The notes under the pieces are model-generated. The model searched no databases and was not told where the DNA came from. It saw only the letters and a list, made by a program, of their open reading frames with translations. From Chloroflexota bacterium (lineage in GTDB: Bacteria; Chloroflexota; Dehalococcoidia; GIF9; UBA5629), in assembly GCA_016875875.1 (NCBI GenBank), contig VGOP01000003.1:34687-98686 (forward strand): a stretch of 64,000 nucleotides of DNA, in the 5' to 3' direction. A program made the position numbers and the translations under genes. Below, piece by piece: positions 1 through 8,402 of this stretch (its first letter is position 1; every line of letters begins with the position of its first letter).

Positions 1-13
1 CGACCGCTACCCG

Positions 14-38
14 CCTTTCAGCTTCAGTGACTGAAAGG
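14..38. repeat. Short hairpin at the window edge
   Basis: CCTTTCAG (14-21) and CTGAAAGG (31-38) form a perfect 8-bp stem with a 9-nt loop. It may be the terminator of a gene lying left of the window. No T-run follows on either strand, so the role is uncertain. Confidence 0.4.
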
Positions 39-143
39 ACAAGATATTATTACCGCACAAAAGTCCAAGCTCGAGGGACAGTGTAGGGGATTCCTAGATG
101 ACATGAAGGGTGAGAGGCGGAAGATTATTCATCAATATAGTAT

Positions 144-182
144 CGAGGCTTTAGCCTCGCACAGAGCGACACTAAAGCCTCG
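144..182. repeat. 11-bp perfect inverted repeat downstream of a small gene
   Basis: CGAGGCTTTAG (144-154) is the exact reverse complement of CTAAAGCCTCG (172-182), with a 17-nt loop. It lies 22 bases past the stop of the minus-strand gene ending at 205, so a terminator for that gene is a reasonable reading. No oligo-T tract follows. No gene is seen in bases 1-204. Confidence 0.5.
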
Positions 183-204
183 CGCCCACAATAGAACTGA
201 TTTA

Positions 205-432
205 TTAGCTAAACGAGTTACCTATTGCAATTTGGATAGCAGCTAGTTCACCTAATCGTTTTGCTGCCTTAGCAGGGATCCAATTAGTAGGTTTCCAAGA
301 TCCTTTGTAACTTGGCAACAAGACTAAATAATAACCATCATCACTTGTTATCCCTATTCTGCGGCCATTACCCAAATCAACTATTTCCTTTGGTTGCCAT
401 ATTACTGGCTGTTCACATACAATATTATCCAT
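205..432 (-). CDS. Small hypothetical protein, 75 aa
   Basis: I do not recognise this family. The ATG is preceded by a GGGGGG run about nine bases upstream, a usable ribosome binding site. The product is soluble, with no signal peptide or membrane span. It has a Trp/Pro-containing centre (WKPTNWIPAKAA) and an alanine-rich C-terminus. The opposite-strand reading frame over the same bases is low in complexity and less protein-like. The neighbour at 492-581 on the same strand is another very small gene. Existence as a gene is moderately supported; function unknown. Confidence 0.5.
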   Translation of the reverse strand: MDNIVCEQPVIWQPKEIVDLGNGRRIGITSDDGYYLVLLPSYKGSWKPTNWIPAKAAKRLGELAAIQIAIGNSFS

Positions 433-491
433 GCTACATTACCCCCCATAAAAAGATACAGTTATACATACAGTCAAGAGATACTCTCTAT

Positions 492-581
492 CTAAAATAG
501 ATACCAGGCACAGAAAAAGAAAACCAGACACACAAACAGGAAACTGCCAAGTATAGCGATAAGCTCTTTGTTCATGGTCAT
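492..581 (-). CDS. Tiny single-pass membrane protein, 29 aa
   Basis: Reading from the ATG at 581, the product begins MTMNKELIAILGSF and ends CAWYLF. It is almost entirely one hydrophobic helix (about residues 7-29). A GGGGGTGG purine block sits about six bases before the ATG, a good Shine-Dalgarno site, and this is the main reason for calling it. A second ATG at codon 3 is possible. Small hydrophobic ORFs arise by chance, so the call is tentative; the family is unknown. Confidence 0.4.
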   Translation of the reverse strand: MTMNKELIAILGSFLFVCLVFFFCAWYLF

Positions 582-635
582 GTGCCACCCCCACTTTTGA
601 TTTCTAAATATAGAACGAAATAGAGCAGGCATTGG

Positions 636-655
636 TTTAGGCCTCAGCGCCTAAA
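636..655. repeat. Leader hairpin before lipoprotein gene
   Basis: TTTAGGC (636-642) and GCCTAAA (649-655) form a 7-bp stem with a 6-nt loop, 17 bases before the ATG at 673. It could affect translation of the lipoprotein gene, which lacks an obvious Shine-Dalgarno sequence. Confidence 0.35.
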
Positions 656-672
656 ATGGTAGAATTATAAAG

Positions 673-1401
673 ATGCAACCTAAGTGGTATCCTATCTTAG
701 CTGGTACCCTGATTGTTCTGTCATTCATGGCTTGCAATCAGCGTGAGGGTCAGGCAGAGAAAGAGTTCTTTGACCTCTGCCACAAGATAAATAAATACAT
801 CGAGCAAGCACAGGCCATCGCTTCAGACCTTGAGGATTTCAAGTGGAATGAATTCTCCAATGTCGGTATAGTATGTCCCACAACAGGAGTGTGTCCGGTG
901 GGGAGCCTGCCCATAGCTGAGAAAAACTCGCTCATTGGGGAAGCTACGGGACGCTGGGTCTCTCTGGTCGAACGATTGCCATCCCCGCAGGTAGCCAAGA
1001 CGTATTCGCTACAATGTAATAATTGTTTGAAGCTCGCCACAGAGGTTTGTTCACGCAGCCCCTATAATGAATCACAAGCATTTAAGCCACAGGCGGAACA
1101 ACTTACACTAACCCAGTGGCAAGATTTGTGTGGTCAACTGCAATCAGCATTACTAGGAGCTGAATATCTGGTCTTGAGGAATGAGACCATTGCCGCAGAT
1201 TATACCTTCCCTCAACTGCTGACCTATCTCACCGATTCCGATGAAAAGATAAAACAAAAGTATCTTAATAAGTTCCTGGCTAAATCTGATAAATATACCC
1301 AACTACATGCTGAACTGATCCATAATATACAGCAGGCCGAACAGGTGGCAATCGAGTTAGCCAACTGGCAATTAAGTTCGCAAAGTCCCGAAGAGCAGTA
1401 A
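673..1401 (+). CDS. Putative lipoprotein, 242 aa, unknown function
   Basis: An N-terminal hydrophobic stretch ends in SFMAC with Cys21, a lipobox-like cleavage and lipidation site, so the product is probably membrane-anchored and faces outward. The mature part is mostly helical and unusually rich in cysteine, including VCPTTGVCP near residue 75 and a CNNC pair near residue 118. These could form disulfides or bind a metal. I recognise no family. No clear ribosome binding site precedes the ATG; a small hairpin lies there instead. It is followed, after 71 bases, by another lipoprotein gene in the same direction. Confidence 0.7.
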   Translation: MQPKWYPILAGTLIVLSFMACNQREGQAEKEFFDLCHKINKYIEQAQAIASDLEDFKWNEFSNVGIVCPTTGVCPVGSLPIAEKNSLIGEATGRWVSLVERLPSPQVAKTYSLQCNNCLKLATEVCSRSPYNESQAFKPQAEQLTLTQWQDLCGQLQSALLGAEYLVLRNETIAADYTFPQLLTYLTDSDEKIKQKYLNKFLAKSDKYTQLHAELIHNIQQAEQVAIELANWQLSSQSPEEQ

Positions 1402-1472
1402 GGTATGGAAACCCATAGACATTACCTTTTGCTTTAATTTAAGTGTATAATCAAACAAATTGGAGTTTACGG

Positions 1473-2441
1473 GTGGCTAGGGCGAAAATTAAGCCCATCT
1501 GGTATTTCTCTTCACTTTGTAGCTTGGCTCTCTTATCAGCTTGCGCCATTATCCCAATTCGACCAGAGCCACCAGCTATTACTCTCTTCAATGCCAACCC
1601 ATCAGAGATCAATCCCGGCCAGTCAACCACCTTACAATGGGACATTAAAGATGCTGCCAGCATAACTATAGACAAAGGTATAGGGGCAGTTGCTGCTACT
1701 GGGTCAAAGGAGTTATCACCAACCAAAACCATCGCTTGTACTTTGACTGCCACCAATGCCGGGGGTACTGTCAGCAAGTCCGTGGTTGTTTATGTCAATC
1801 CTCCACCACCCCCAGCCCCCGATACCGCACCACCAGTAATCAAAAACGTATCGACGTCATCTGAAACTGAGGCGGGGGCTGTCATTACCTGGGTAACAAA
1901 TAAGCCGAGCAGCAGCCAGGTTGAGTATGGCAAGACCACAGAATACAGCTTAACCGCCACTTCTGATGAGCTGACCACCAACCATAGCATCACCTTGAGC
2001 GGCCTCGAGCCCAATACCATCTATCACTATCGGGTAAAGTCGAAGGACAAGGCTGGAAATGAAGCCTCGTCAACGGACAATACTTTCATCACACTCCAAG
2101 AAAAATCGCCATATTCACTGAAACTGCAATCGCTTGAATGGGGAAGAAGGACTGAAAACGTGGACCTCGGCCTAGGGCCAGTAACCGACGAAAAACATCT
2201 CTTCATCAAAGGCACGGTACAAAATAACAGCCGCGGAAGCTTGAGAGGCATGATATGCACCATGAACTGTTGGAACGACAACACCCTTGTGAAATACGCG
2301 GTATATGTATATCATGGCCCAGCCTTGCCAGGGCAAGTCTTTAACGTTGATATTCAAACCACCGATGACCCAACGGTTAACAATGTGACCATAGAGTTCG
2401 CAGATTCTCTAGGTAGGGAAATCGAGGTTATTAAGAAATAG
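1473..2441 (+). CDS. Lipoprotein with Ig-like and fibronectin type III domains
   Basis: A surface-exposed, probably adhesive or structural lipoprotein. I place the start at the GTG of 1473, because GGAG lies about eight bases upstream; an earlier in-frame GTG at 1443 has none. From this start the signal peptide ends in LLSAC (Cys24). An Ig-like domain covers roughly residues 35-110. A proline-rich linker (PPPPPAPD) leads to a fibronectin type III domain at about 115-205, with the typical AVITWVTNKPSSSQVEYG start and TIYHYRVKSKDKAGN strand. About 105 C-terminal residues belong to no family I recognise. The extension before 1473 is not needed for the signal peptide. Confidence 0.75.
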   Translation: MARAKIKPIWYFSSLCSLALLSACAIIPIRPEPPAITLFNANPSEINPGQSTTLQWDIKDAASITIDKGIGAVAATGSKELSPTKTIACTLTATNAGGTVSKSVVVYVNPPPPPAPDTAPPVIKNVSTSSETEAGAVITWVTNKPSSSQVEYGKTTEYSLTATSDELTTNHSITLSGLEPNTIYHYRVKSKDKAGNEASSTDNTFITLQEKSPYSLKLQSLEWGRRTENVDLGLGPVTDEKHLFIKGTVQNNSRGSLRGMICTMNCWNDNTLVKYAVYVYHGPALPGQVFNVDIQTTDDPTVNNVTIEFADSLGREIEVIKK

Positions 2442-2582
2442 CAAAGAGGTCTTGCCTTGCCGGTTGAGCTCTTTGCAGAGCAGCTTTCTTTGAATCGCCG
2501 GTATAACTCCAGCCTTGTAGTCCATTTCCCCATTTTCATTGAAGAATGCCCCCTTTAGTAATTCAGGTATAATACTGTCATC

Positions 2583-2975
2583 ATGCAGCAAAATTTGACC
2601 AATACTAAAAGCGATCCGGCTACTGAAAATACATCCGGGCAGGGTCTTTCAGCCGCCGTGCCGCCGGAAATCACAGGCTGGAACTGGGGCGCTTTCTTTC
2701 TCACCTGGATATGGGGCATAGGTAACCGGGTATGGCTGTCATTTCTGGCCTTAATACCTATTCCACTTGTGGGACTGGCCATGATGGTCATCCTTGGAAT
2801 TAAAGGCAACGAATGGGCGTGGCAGTGCAAAAAATGGGACAGCATAGAACAGTTTCGCCGCAGACAGCGCATCTGGATGTACTGGGGTATCGCCGGCTTT
2901 CTGGCGCCGTTTGTATTCATTCTCGGATGGGTGCTGATTATAGTAGGACTGCTAGGTTACTACGGTTATATTTGA
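2583..2975 (+). CDS. Small membrane protein, 130 aa
   Basis: A polar, Asn/Thr-rich N-terminus of about 30 residues is followed by two to three membrane spans: about residues 35-50 (WNWGAFFLTWIWGIGNRVW), 51-72 and 100-128. A short basic, tryptophan-rich loop (EWAWQCKKWDSIEQFRRRQR) separates the spans. The tryptophan-rich first span is distinctive, but I cannot name the family. The stop codon lies two bases before the msrB ATG, so the gene is almost certainly co-transcribed with msrB-msrA. That linkage does not establish a role in methionine repair. Confidence 0.7.
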   Translation: MQQNLTNTKSDPATENTSGQGLSAAVPPEITGWNWGAFFLTWIWGIGNRVWLSFLALIPIPLVGLAMMVILGIKGNEWAWQCKKWDSIEQFRRRQRIWMYWGIAGFLAPFVFILGWVLIIVGLLGYYGYI

Positions 2976-2977
2976 CG

Positions 2978-3421
2978 ATGGAAAAAGTAAAGATATTTGA
3001 TAGCCGCCAAAACAAAGTACTGTACGTCGATAAGATTCGCAAGACGAATGCAGAGTGGAAACAGATATTGACGCCCGAGCAATATCAAATCACCACCAAT
3101 AAGGGTACGGAGCAACCGTTCACCTGCACCTTCGATAACATCAAGGAGCCCGGCATATATCAGTGTGTGCGCTGCGACACAGACCTTTTCAGGACAACAA
3201 CCAAATTTAATTCCGGAACGGGGTGGCCCAGCTACTACGAGCCTGTTTCGGATTTTAATATCACACTGGAAGAAGATAAGAGCTTCGGTATGCGCAGAAG
3301 CGAAGTGCTCTGCGTCAGGTGCGATGCCCACCTGGGTCATGTTTTCGATGACGGCCCACCACCAACAGGCAAGCGCTACTGCATTAACTCGGCAGCCCTC
3401 AACTTCGCCAAAGAAAAGTAG
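2978..3421 (+). CDS. msrB: Peptide-methionine (R)-S-oxide reductase MsrB
   Basis: Reduces the R epimer of methionine sulfoxide in proteins, using thioredoxin or a similar thiol donor. The 147-residue product has both zinc-binding pairs (CVRCD near residue 65 and CVRCDAHLGHVF near 112), the conserved FNSGTGWPSYYEP segment, and the catalytic cysteine in RYCINSAAL near the C-terminus. The ATG at 2978 is chosen because it begins the conserved domain two bases after the upstream stop; the reading frame is open further upstream but overlaps the membrane-protein gene. No signal peptide is seen, so it is cytoplasmic. The msrA gene starts two bases after its stop. Confidence 0.95.
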   Translation: MEKVKIFDSRQNKVLYVDKIRKTNAEWKQILTPEQYQITTNKGTEQPFTCTFDNIKEPGIYQCVRCDTDLFRTTTKFNSGTGWPSYYEPVSDFNITLEEDKSFGMRRSEVLCVRCDAHLGHVFDDGPPPTGKRYCINSAALNFAKEK

Positions 3422-3423
3422 CC

Positions 3424-3996
3424 ATGGGCATAGAGCCAGAACGAATCAATCAGACTGCTGGCAAGGAAGTGGCAACGCTCGCCGGAGGCTGTTTCTGGTG
3501 TATGGAGGCAGTTTTCAATGAAATTGAAGGTATAGAGAATGTGGTATCCGGATATTCCGGCGGCACGACTATAAACCCCTCTTACGGCCAAGTCTGTACC
3601 GGAACAACAGGACACGCCGAAGCAGTGCAATTAACATTCGACCCCGACAAAATCTCCTTCCAGCAAATCCTGCAGATTTTCTTTGCCATACATGACCCCA
3701 CTACACTAAACAGGCAAGGAGCCGATGTCGGCACTCAGTATCGCTCAGCAATCTTTTATCACAACGAGGAACAAAAAGCTGTAGCCGAGCAAGTTATTCA
3801 GGAACTAAATACTGCGCATGTCTGGAAATCGCCTATCGTAACCGAGGTCACACCATTTCAGACATTCTATCCGGCTGAGGATTATCACCAGGAATACTTC
3901 AATCGAAACCCGGCACAATCATATTGCCGCATGGTGATTATTCCCAAACTGGATAAATTCAGCAAACAGTTCCCCGAAAAAATAAAAGGACAATAG
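3424..3996 (+). CDS. msrA: Peptide-methionine (S)-S-oxide reductase MsrA
   Basis: Reduces the S epimer of methionine sulfoxide and so complements MsrB. The catalytic motif GCFWCMEAVF is at residues 22-31, followed by the family's VVSGYSGG, GHAEAVQLTFD, FFAIHDPTTLNRQG and YRSAIFYH blocks. The C-terminal part has the EDYHQEYF motif. At 190 residues it is the usual length. It follows msrB with a two-base gap, so the two are translationally linked. The separate-gene order B-A differs from the fused MsrAB proteins found in some bacteria. Confidence 0.95.
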   Translation: MGIEPERINQTAGKEVATLAGGCFWCMEAVFNEIEGIENVVSGYSGGTTINPSYGQVCTGTTGHAEAVQLTFDPDKISFQQILQIFFAIHDPTTLNRQGADVGTQYRSAIFYHNEEQKAVAEQVIQELNTAHVWKSPIVTEVTPFQTFYPAEDYHQEYFNRNPAQSYCRMVIIPKLDKFSKQFPEKIKGQ

Positions 3997-4052
3997 ATGC
4001 TTTTCAGCACATCAACAGCCTGAATGAATCCCCTACTAAAGCTGTGCTTTCA

Positions 4053-4080
4053 CCACCCCAAACGGTGGCTATTTTATTAT
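4053..4080 (+). terminator. Probable terminator after msrA
   Basis: CCACC (4053-4057) pairs with GGTGG (4064-4068) around a 6-nt loop and is followed by the T-rich stretch CTATTTTATTATT. The stem is short, so this is a weak rho-independent terminator candidate for the small membrane protein-msrB-msrA unit. Confidence 0.45.
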
Positions 4081-4144
4081 TCATATTGGCCAGGTATAAT
4101 GTCTCGATACATTTTAACCAAACTACGTCAGGAGCAAATAAAGC

Positions 4145-5134
4145 ATGATAAATAAGTCCATCGGAGTTCTACTTGCTTGCGCTATTCTATTGCTGCTCGC
4201 CGCTTGCCTCAGGATGCCAGAGCCAGATAATACCGCAGACCAGGCAGCGCAGCTAGTCCAGAAAGGTGATGCGCTTAGCAACGAGGGACGCTATGATGAA
4301 GCCATCAGTGAATATACCGCGGCCATAGAGTTAGACCCCAATCTTGCTAACGCTTACCTGGCTCGCGGTCAAGCTTATTACTTCAAGGATAAAAGCCTTA
4401 TGGCAGTAGCCGACTATACCAAGGCAGTCAAGTTGGACCCCGAATATACCGCCGCGTATTACAGTCGAGGTTGGGCACAGTTGTCTAACGGAGCCTACGA
4501 TGCAGCCATTTCAGATTTCAGCAAGGCCGCTGAGCTCGACCCCAGCCTGGTCAGGGCATATAACGGCCGTGGCTGGGCTTATATCATTAAGGCACAATGG
4601 AATTTTGAGTCTTACAACCGTATGTTCGTTCTCTTCGAGAGCGACGTTGGCCTGGCAATGGCATTCAAAGGTAGAGGTTGGCTTTATGTCAAGCAGCCGC
4701 AATGGGAGCTGGCAGTCATTCCTGACCTGACAAAAGCAATGACGCAAGACCCAGACCCGGCAGAGGCATATTGCAACGTGGGCTTTGCTCATGCCAAAAA
4801 GGCACAGTGGGCACATGCGATCGCAGATTACGAGACAGCAATCGCTATAGACCCAAAGCTTGACAGGTCGCGTTACAACAAAAGCTGGGCCTTGGGCATG
4901 AAAGCAAAATGGGACCCCGCTATCGCAGACTACAGTAAAATAATAGAGCTCGGCACGGCACAGGCTCCACCATCCGCTGATTCAGGCAGCCTCTCTACGG
5001 AGGAAAAAGAATGGGGCCTGGCTATCGCTAGCTACAATAAAGCCACGGAGTTGTCAAAAGACCCTGCCTTGATTCAAAAGGCTAAAGAGACAATAAAACG
5101 CATAGACGAGATACGCCAGGATATAAACAGATAG
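4145..5134 (+). CDS. TPR-repeat lipoprotein
   Basis: The signal peptide ends in LLAAC (Cys21), indicating a lipid anchor. The rest of the 329 residues is a stack of about seven tetratricopeptide repeats, with the typical W/YxxG...YxxA...A...DP spacing seen in units such as GRYDEAISEYTAAIELDP and YDAAISDFSKAAELDP. TPR arrays bind other proteins, so this is likely a scaffold on the outer membrane face. One repeat near residues 155-180 is irregular (QWNFESYNRMFVLFESD), suggesting decay of that unit. AGGAGC sits about nine bases before the ATG. It is followed by another lipoprotein gene after 36 bases. No specific partner is evident. Confidence 0.85.
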   Translation: MINKSIGVLLACAILLLLAACLRMPEPDNTADQAAQLVQKGDALSNEGRYDEAISEYTAAIELDPNLANAYLARGQAYYFKDKSLMAVADYTKAVKLDPEYTAAYYSRGWAQLSNGAYDAAISDFSKAAELDPSLVRAYNGRGWAYIIKAQWNFESYNRMFVLFESDVGLAMAFKGRGWLYVKQPQWELAVIPDLTKAMTQDPDPAEAYCNVGFAHAKKAQWAHAIADYETAIAIDPKLDRSRYNKSWALGMKAKWDPAIADYSKIIELGTAQAPPSADSGSLSTEEKEWGLAIASYNKATELSKDPALIQKAKETIKRIDEIRQDINR

Positions 5135-5170
5135 CTTACCCTCACCAAAAAACGAAAAGGAGGTAAAATT

Positions 5171-6184
5171 ATGAAAGTAAAATTATTGTCCATTTCGATA
5201 TTCACGGTTATCGGGCTTTTTCTGCTCAGCGGGTGCGCTGCCGAAAATACTGGTGCGCCTGCCACCCAACCTGCTGCGAAACCGCCTCCTGCTAAACGCC
5301 CTGTCGTTGAATATCCCAATATCGACAGGGAAAGCAAAATACCTGCGAGCCAGGCAAAAATGACACCAGAAACCGACATTTATCCACCAGTATTGCATTC
5401 CGACGAGTACGAACAACCTGTCCCTATGCCTTATCCCATAAACACGGCAGGTGCCGAAGATTCCGGATTTATGATGCCGGATGGAAACACATTCTATGTA
5501 TGGTTTACTCCGGACCCACAGATACCACCGCAAAAACAGGTTATCGACGACGTCACCGGTATTTATGTGTCTAAAAAAGTTAACGGGCAATGGCAAAAAC
5601 CCACAAGAGTATGGCTCCAGGACACGGGCAAGCTAGCCCTTGATGGATGTGAGTTTGTGCAAGATAATAAAATGTGGTTTTGCACCGCCAGAGAGGGGTA
5701 CACAGGTTTACACTGGTTCACAGCCGATTATATAGACGGGAAATGGAAAAACTGGACAAACGCAGATTTTGACCCTGATTATGAAGTTGGAGAACTTCAT
5801 ATTACCGCGGACGGCAATGAGCTTTATTTCCATTCCCCAAGAGCCGGAGGCAAAGGACAATACGATATCTGGGTCTCGAAGAAAGAAAATGGCGAATGGC
5901 TTCCCCCACAGAATATAGGCATAGTCAACAGCCCTGAAACGGATGGCTGGCCGTCTTTAACACAGGATGGCAATGAACTCTGGTTCACGAGAACCTACAT
6001 GGGCTCACCGGCTATCTTCAGGTCAAAGAGAGTAAATAACGAATGGCAGGAGCCGGAATTAATCGTTTCACAGTTTGCCGGCGAATCATCCGTTGACAAT
6101 GAAGGAAATATCTATTTCAGCCATCACTTTTACAAAGATGGAGCAATGCTGGAGGCGGACATTTACGTTATACATAAAAAATAA
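5171..6184 (+). CDS. PD40/WD40-like beta-propeller lipoprotein
   Basis: The lipobox LLSGC (Cys22) and a Pro/Ala-rich linker precede a beta-propeller made of PD40-type blades. The blades show repeated signatures such as DGNTFYVWFTPD, DGNELYFHSPRAGGKGQYDIW and DGNELWFTRTYMGSPAIF. The DGxELYFxS...DIWVSKK pattern is typical of TolB/OmpA-associated propellers. A strong AAGGAGG site precedes the ATG. Such proteins usually bind peptides or sugars at the cell surface; no enzymatic residues are visible. The preceding TPR lipoprotein gene is probably in the same transcript. Confidence 0.8.
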   Translation: MKVKLLSISIFTVIGLFLLSGCAAENTGAPATQPAAKPPPAKRPVVEYPNIDRESKIPASQAKMTPETDIYPPVLHSDEYEQPVPMPYPINTAGAEDSGFMMPDGNTFYVWFTPDPQIPPQKQVIDDVTGIYVSKKVNGQWQKPTRVWLQDTGKLALDGCEFVQDNKMWFCTAREGYTGLHWFTADYIDGKWKNWTNADFDPDYEVGELHITADGNELYFHSPRAGGKGQYDIWVSKKENGEWLPPQNIGIVNSPETDGWPSLTQDGNELWFTRTYMGSPAIFRSKRVNNEWQEPELIVSQFAGESSVDNEGNIYFSHHFYKDGAMLEADIYVIHKK

Positions 6185-6214
6185 AAGAACCTTTGGTAAC
6201 GATAAATTTGAAAG

Positions 6215-6223
6215 TGGTACAAT
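6215..6223 (+). promoter_or_regulatory. Extended -10 promoter element
   Basis: TGGTACAAT at 6215-6223 is an extended -10 (TGn-TACAAT) in a gene gap, 54 bases before the small ORF at 6277. No good -35 is present at the usual distance. The same TGnTACAAT string occurs before other genes in this window. Confidence 0.4.
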
Positions 6224-6276
6224 AGCCCGGGGCGGGGCACAGACCTGACTATTAAGAAAGGGCAAGAGCAAAAGGC

Positions 6277-6390
6277 ATGAGATGGTTCGGCTGCGCACTA
6301 ACTATTTTAGGTATAATACTCGTGATTTTTATCCTCACGCACCTCTCCGAAATCTGGCATTTCCTGGAAGACCTGCTAAACAGGTTTTAA
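6277..6390 (+). CDS. Small single-pass membrane protein, 37 aa
   Basis: Reading from the ATG at 6277 gives MRWFGCALTILGIILVIFI, then a short amphipathic tail (EIWHFLEDLLNRF). The first 22 residues form one membrane helix and the tail is acidic/aromatic. A purine-rich tract (GGGCAAGAGCAAAAGG) precedes the start, and a TGGTACAAT element lies 54 bases upstream. It fills an otherwise empty gap between two lipoprotein genes. The family is unknown. Support is from composition and context only. Confidence 0.45.
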   Translation: MRWFGCALTILGIILVIFILTHLSEIWHFLEDLLNRF

Positions 6391-6454
6391 ACCGAAAGCT
6401 CTGCCTGTTATAGCCAGCCCACCAGCACACTACCCCCTGTAATACTTCTCCGGG

Positions 6455-6486
6455 TTATCCGTATATTACTATAGAAAAACGGATAA
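6455..6486 (+). promoter_or_regulatory. Inverted repeat just before the VWA gene ribosome binding site
   Basis: TTATCCGT (6455-6462) and ACGGATAA (6479-6486) are perfect 8-base inverted arms with a 16-base centre. The second arm directly abuts the AAGGAGG ribosome binding site of the VWA lipoprotein gene. It could be an operator or an mRNA hairpin that controls translation. Confidence 0.4.
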
Positions 6487-6499
6487 AAGGAGGTTCGCC

Positions 6500-8275
6500 A
6501 TGAAAGGCTCACATTCACTTACTAATCGGATTTTGCCGGTTATTCTGATCCTCATGCTACTGGCGACGGCGCTTGTTTCAGCCTGCGCCACAAAAGAAGC
6601 AGAAGCTCCGGACACGTCGCAAGAAATCGCCCCGCCTGCGGCGCAAATACCAACTACCCCATTTGAATCCGCTCCCGCGCCATTGCTGGCACCACCCTCA
6701 TTCGCCCCACCCTGGGCTAAAGGAGCACAGAAACCAAACGTCGCGGAATCATGGCGCGATTCAGACACCATAGGCCTGGCGGTAGGCGGCGCCAAGGGCA
6801 TTGATAACTTCCGAGCCAACATCAAGAATGGCTACCTGCCACTGCCCACAGACATGACCTATGAAGGACTATTCTACGAGTACTACTTCGATACCGGCCA
6901 GACAAAATCATGTAACAAGCTTTTTTGCCCCTCGTACAGCTACGCAGTTACCAGAGACCCCTTCTCTAACAAGACAGAGTACTACCTCTCCGTAGGCCTG
7001 AACTCGGGAATGGAGGAACGTGACTTCGAGCGCAAGAAGCTGAACCTCGTCATCGTCCTCGATATCTCCGGTTCCATGTCATCCCCATTCAATCAATATT
7101 ACTATGACCAGTTCGGAAATCAGGTGGAACTCGATTGGAAGGAACGGAACACACAAAAAATCGAGGTCGCCAAGGATGCCGTCATCGATGTTCTCGACCA
7201 GCTTAACAATGATGACCGTTTCGGTATAGTGCTTTATAATCAGCGGGCGCACCTGCTTCAGCGAATGACGCAGGTACGACATACAGACATGGACGAAGTC
7301 GAGGACAACATATTTGAAATAAGGGCTGATGGCAGCACCAATCTCGCCGACGGGATGAAACTCGCCACCGACCTTCTGGAAAAATACAGCGATTATGACC
7401 CCTACGAGTATGAAAACCGCATCATCTTTCTGACCGATGCCATGCCCAACACAGGAGAAACGGGAGCCTACAGCCTGCTCCGTCTGCTTAAGAATAATGC
7501 CGGCAACAATATCTACACCACGTTCATCGGCATCGGCGTCGATTTCAATACCGAACTCATCGAGTCCATCACCAAGACCAGAGGTGCCAACTACTATTCC
7601 GTGCATTCACCCGGCGATTTCATGGAACGGATGGGCGAGGAGTTCGACTATATGGTAACGCCACTCGTCTTTGACCTGCGGCTCACACTGGAAGCCAAAG
7701 ACTGGGATATTGAAATGGTCTACGGCAGCCCCGAAGCTGATAAGGCAACCGGTGAGCTGATGAAGGTGAATACCCTCTTCCCCTCCAAAAAGGAGGACGG
7801 TGAGACCAAAGGCGGCCTGATACTATTGAAACTAAAGAATAGAGGGGATGACAGTGGCAGCATCAGGCTCAGCGTAAGCTATGAAGATAGAGCTGGCAAA
7901 GAAGATGACAGCACAGCCAAGGTCTATCTAGATGATGAGCGGCCGGAATACTTCGAAAACAGCGGCATACGCAAGGGCATACTGCTTGCCAGGTACGCAG
8001 ACCTGATGAAAGACTGGCTCATCGATGAGCGGGAACATGCCCACTGGAGCCGTCCCTGGGAGCCGATGGTCAATCCGGAACGTGGCATCGTCGTGCCGCC
8101 GTCACCACTGGGCAACTGGGAACGCCAGTCACTACCGTTAATGGTATCAAGAGAGTATCGTGCCCTGTTCCAGGAGTTCAGCGACTACTTTGCCGATGAG
8201 ATGGACGAAATCGGCGATACCACGCTGGAGCAAGAACTCGATATAATCGAATCGTTGATTGGATACGGGGACTAA
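6500..8275 (+). CDS. von Willebrand factor A domain lipoprotein (YfbK-like)
   Basis: The lipobox LVSAC (Cys29) is followed by a long Pro/Ala linker. Residues about 90-170 resemble the N-terminal extension found in YfbK-type proteins (FRANIKNGYLPLPTDMTYEG). A VWA domain follows at about 180-390. Its metal-ion adhesion site is intact: DISGSMS near residue 188, DGSTNLADG near 276 and FLTDAMPN near 310. The C-terminal 200 residues include a beta-rich segment and a helical tail. VWA domains bind protein ligands through Mg2+. The ECF sigma factor and anti-sigma-like genes follow directly, so the lipoprotein may be the sensor or target of that envelope-stress circuit; this is inferred from order only. 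Confidence 0.85.
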   Translation: MKGSHSLTNRILPVILILMLLATALVSACATKEAEAPDTSQEIAPPAAQIPTTPFESAPAPLLAPPSFAPPWAKGAQKPNVAESWRDSDTIGLAVGGAKGIDNFRANIKNGYLPLPTDMTYEGLFYEYYFDTGQTKSCNKLFCPSYSYAVTRDPFSNKTEYYLSVGLNSGMEERDFERKKLNLVIVLDISGSMSSPFNQYYYDQFGNQVELDWKERNTQKIEVAKDAVIDVLDQLNNDDRFGIVLYNQRAHLLQRMTQVRHTDMDEVEDNIFEIRADGSTNLADGMKLATDLLEKYSDYDPYEYENRIIFLTDAMPNTGETGAYSLLRLLKNNAGNNIYTTFIGIGVDFNTELIESITKTRGANYYSVHSPGDFMERMGEEFDYMVTPLVFDLRLTLEAKDWDIEMVYGSPEADKATGELMKVNTLFPSKKEDGETKGGLILLKLKNRGDDSGSIRLSVSYEDRAGKEDDSTAKVYLDDERPEYFENSGIRKGILLARYADLMKDWLIDEREHAHWSRPWEPMVNPERGIVVPPSPLGNWERQSLPLMVSREYRALFQEFSDYFADEMDEIGDTTLEQELDIIESLIGYGD

Positions 8276-8289
8276 GTCCTCCATTCGTA

Positions 8290-8335
8290 AGCTCCTGCCC
8301 GCCCTGTTTCTCGGAATAAGGGGTGGGCAGGAGCT
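8290..8335 (+). terminator. Strong hairpin between VWA and ECF sigma genes
   Basis: AGCTCCTGCCC (8290-8300) pairs perfectly with GGGCAGGAGCT (8325-8335), an 11-bp GC-rich stem. No T-run follows, so it is either an inefficient terminator or a structure that lowers read-through into the sigma factor gene. Confidence 0.5.
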
Positions 8336-8402
8336 GGATAATACGATTAACAGGAGAAGTCATGTTGTAAATAGGAAAAATGGGTTGATTGAAATACCGA
8401 AC

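Noticed and set aside
1443..1472. GTG start at 1443 for the Ig/Fn3 lipoprotein
   Set aside because: No ribosome binding site; the GTG at 1473 has GGAG upstream and yields a normal signal peptide.
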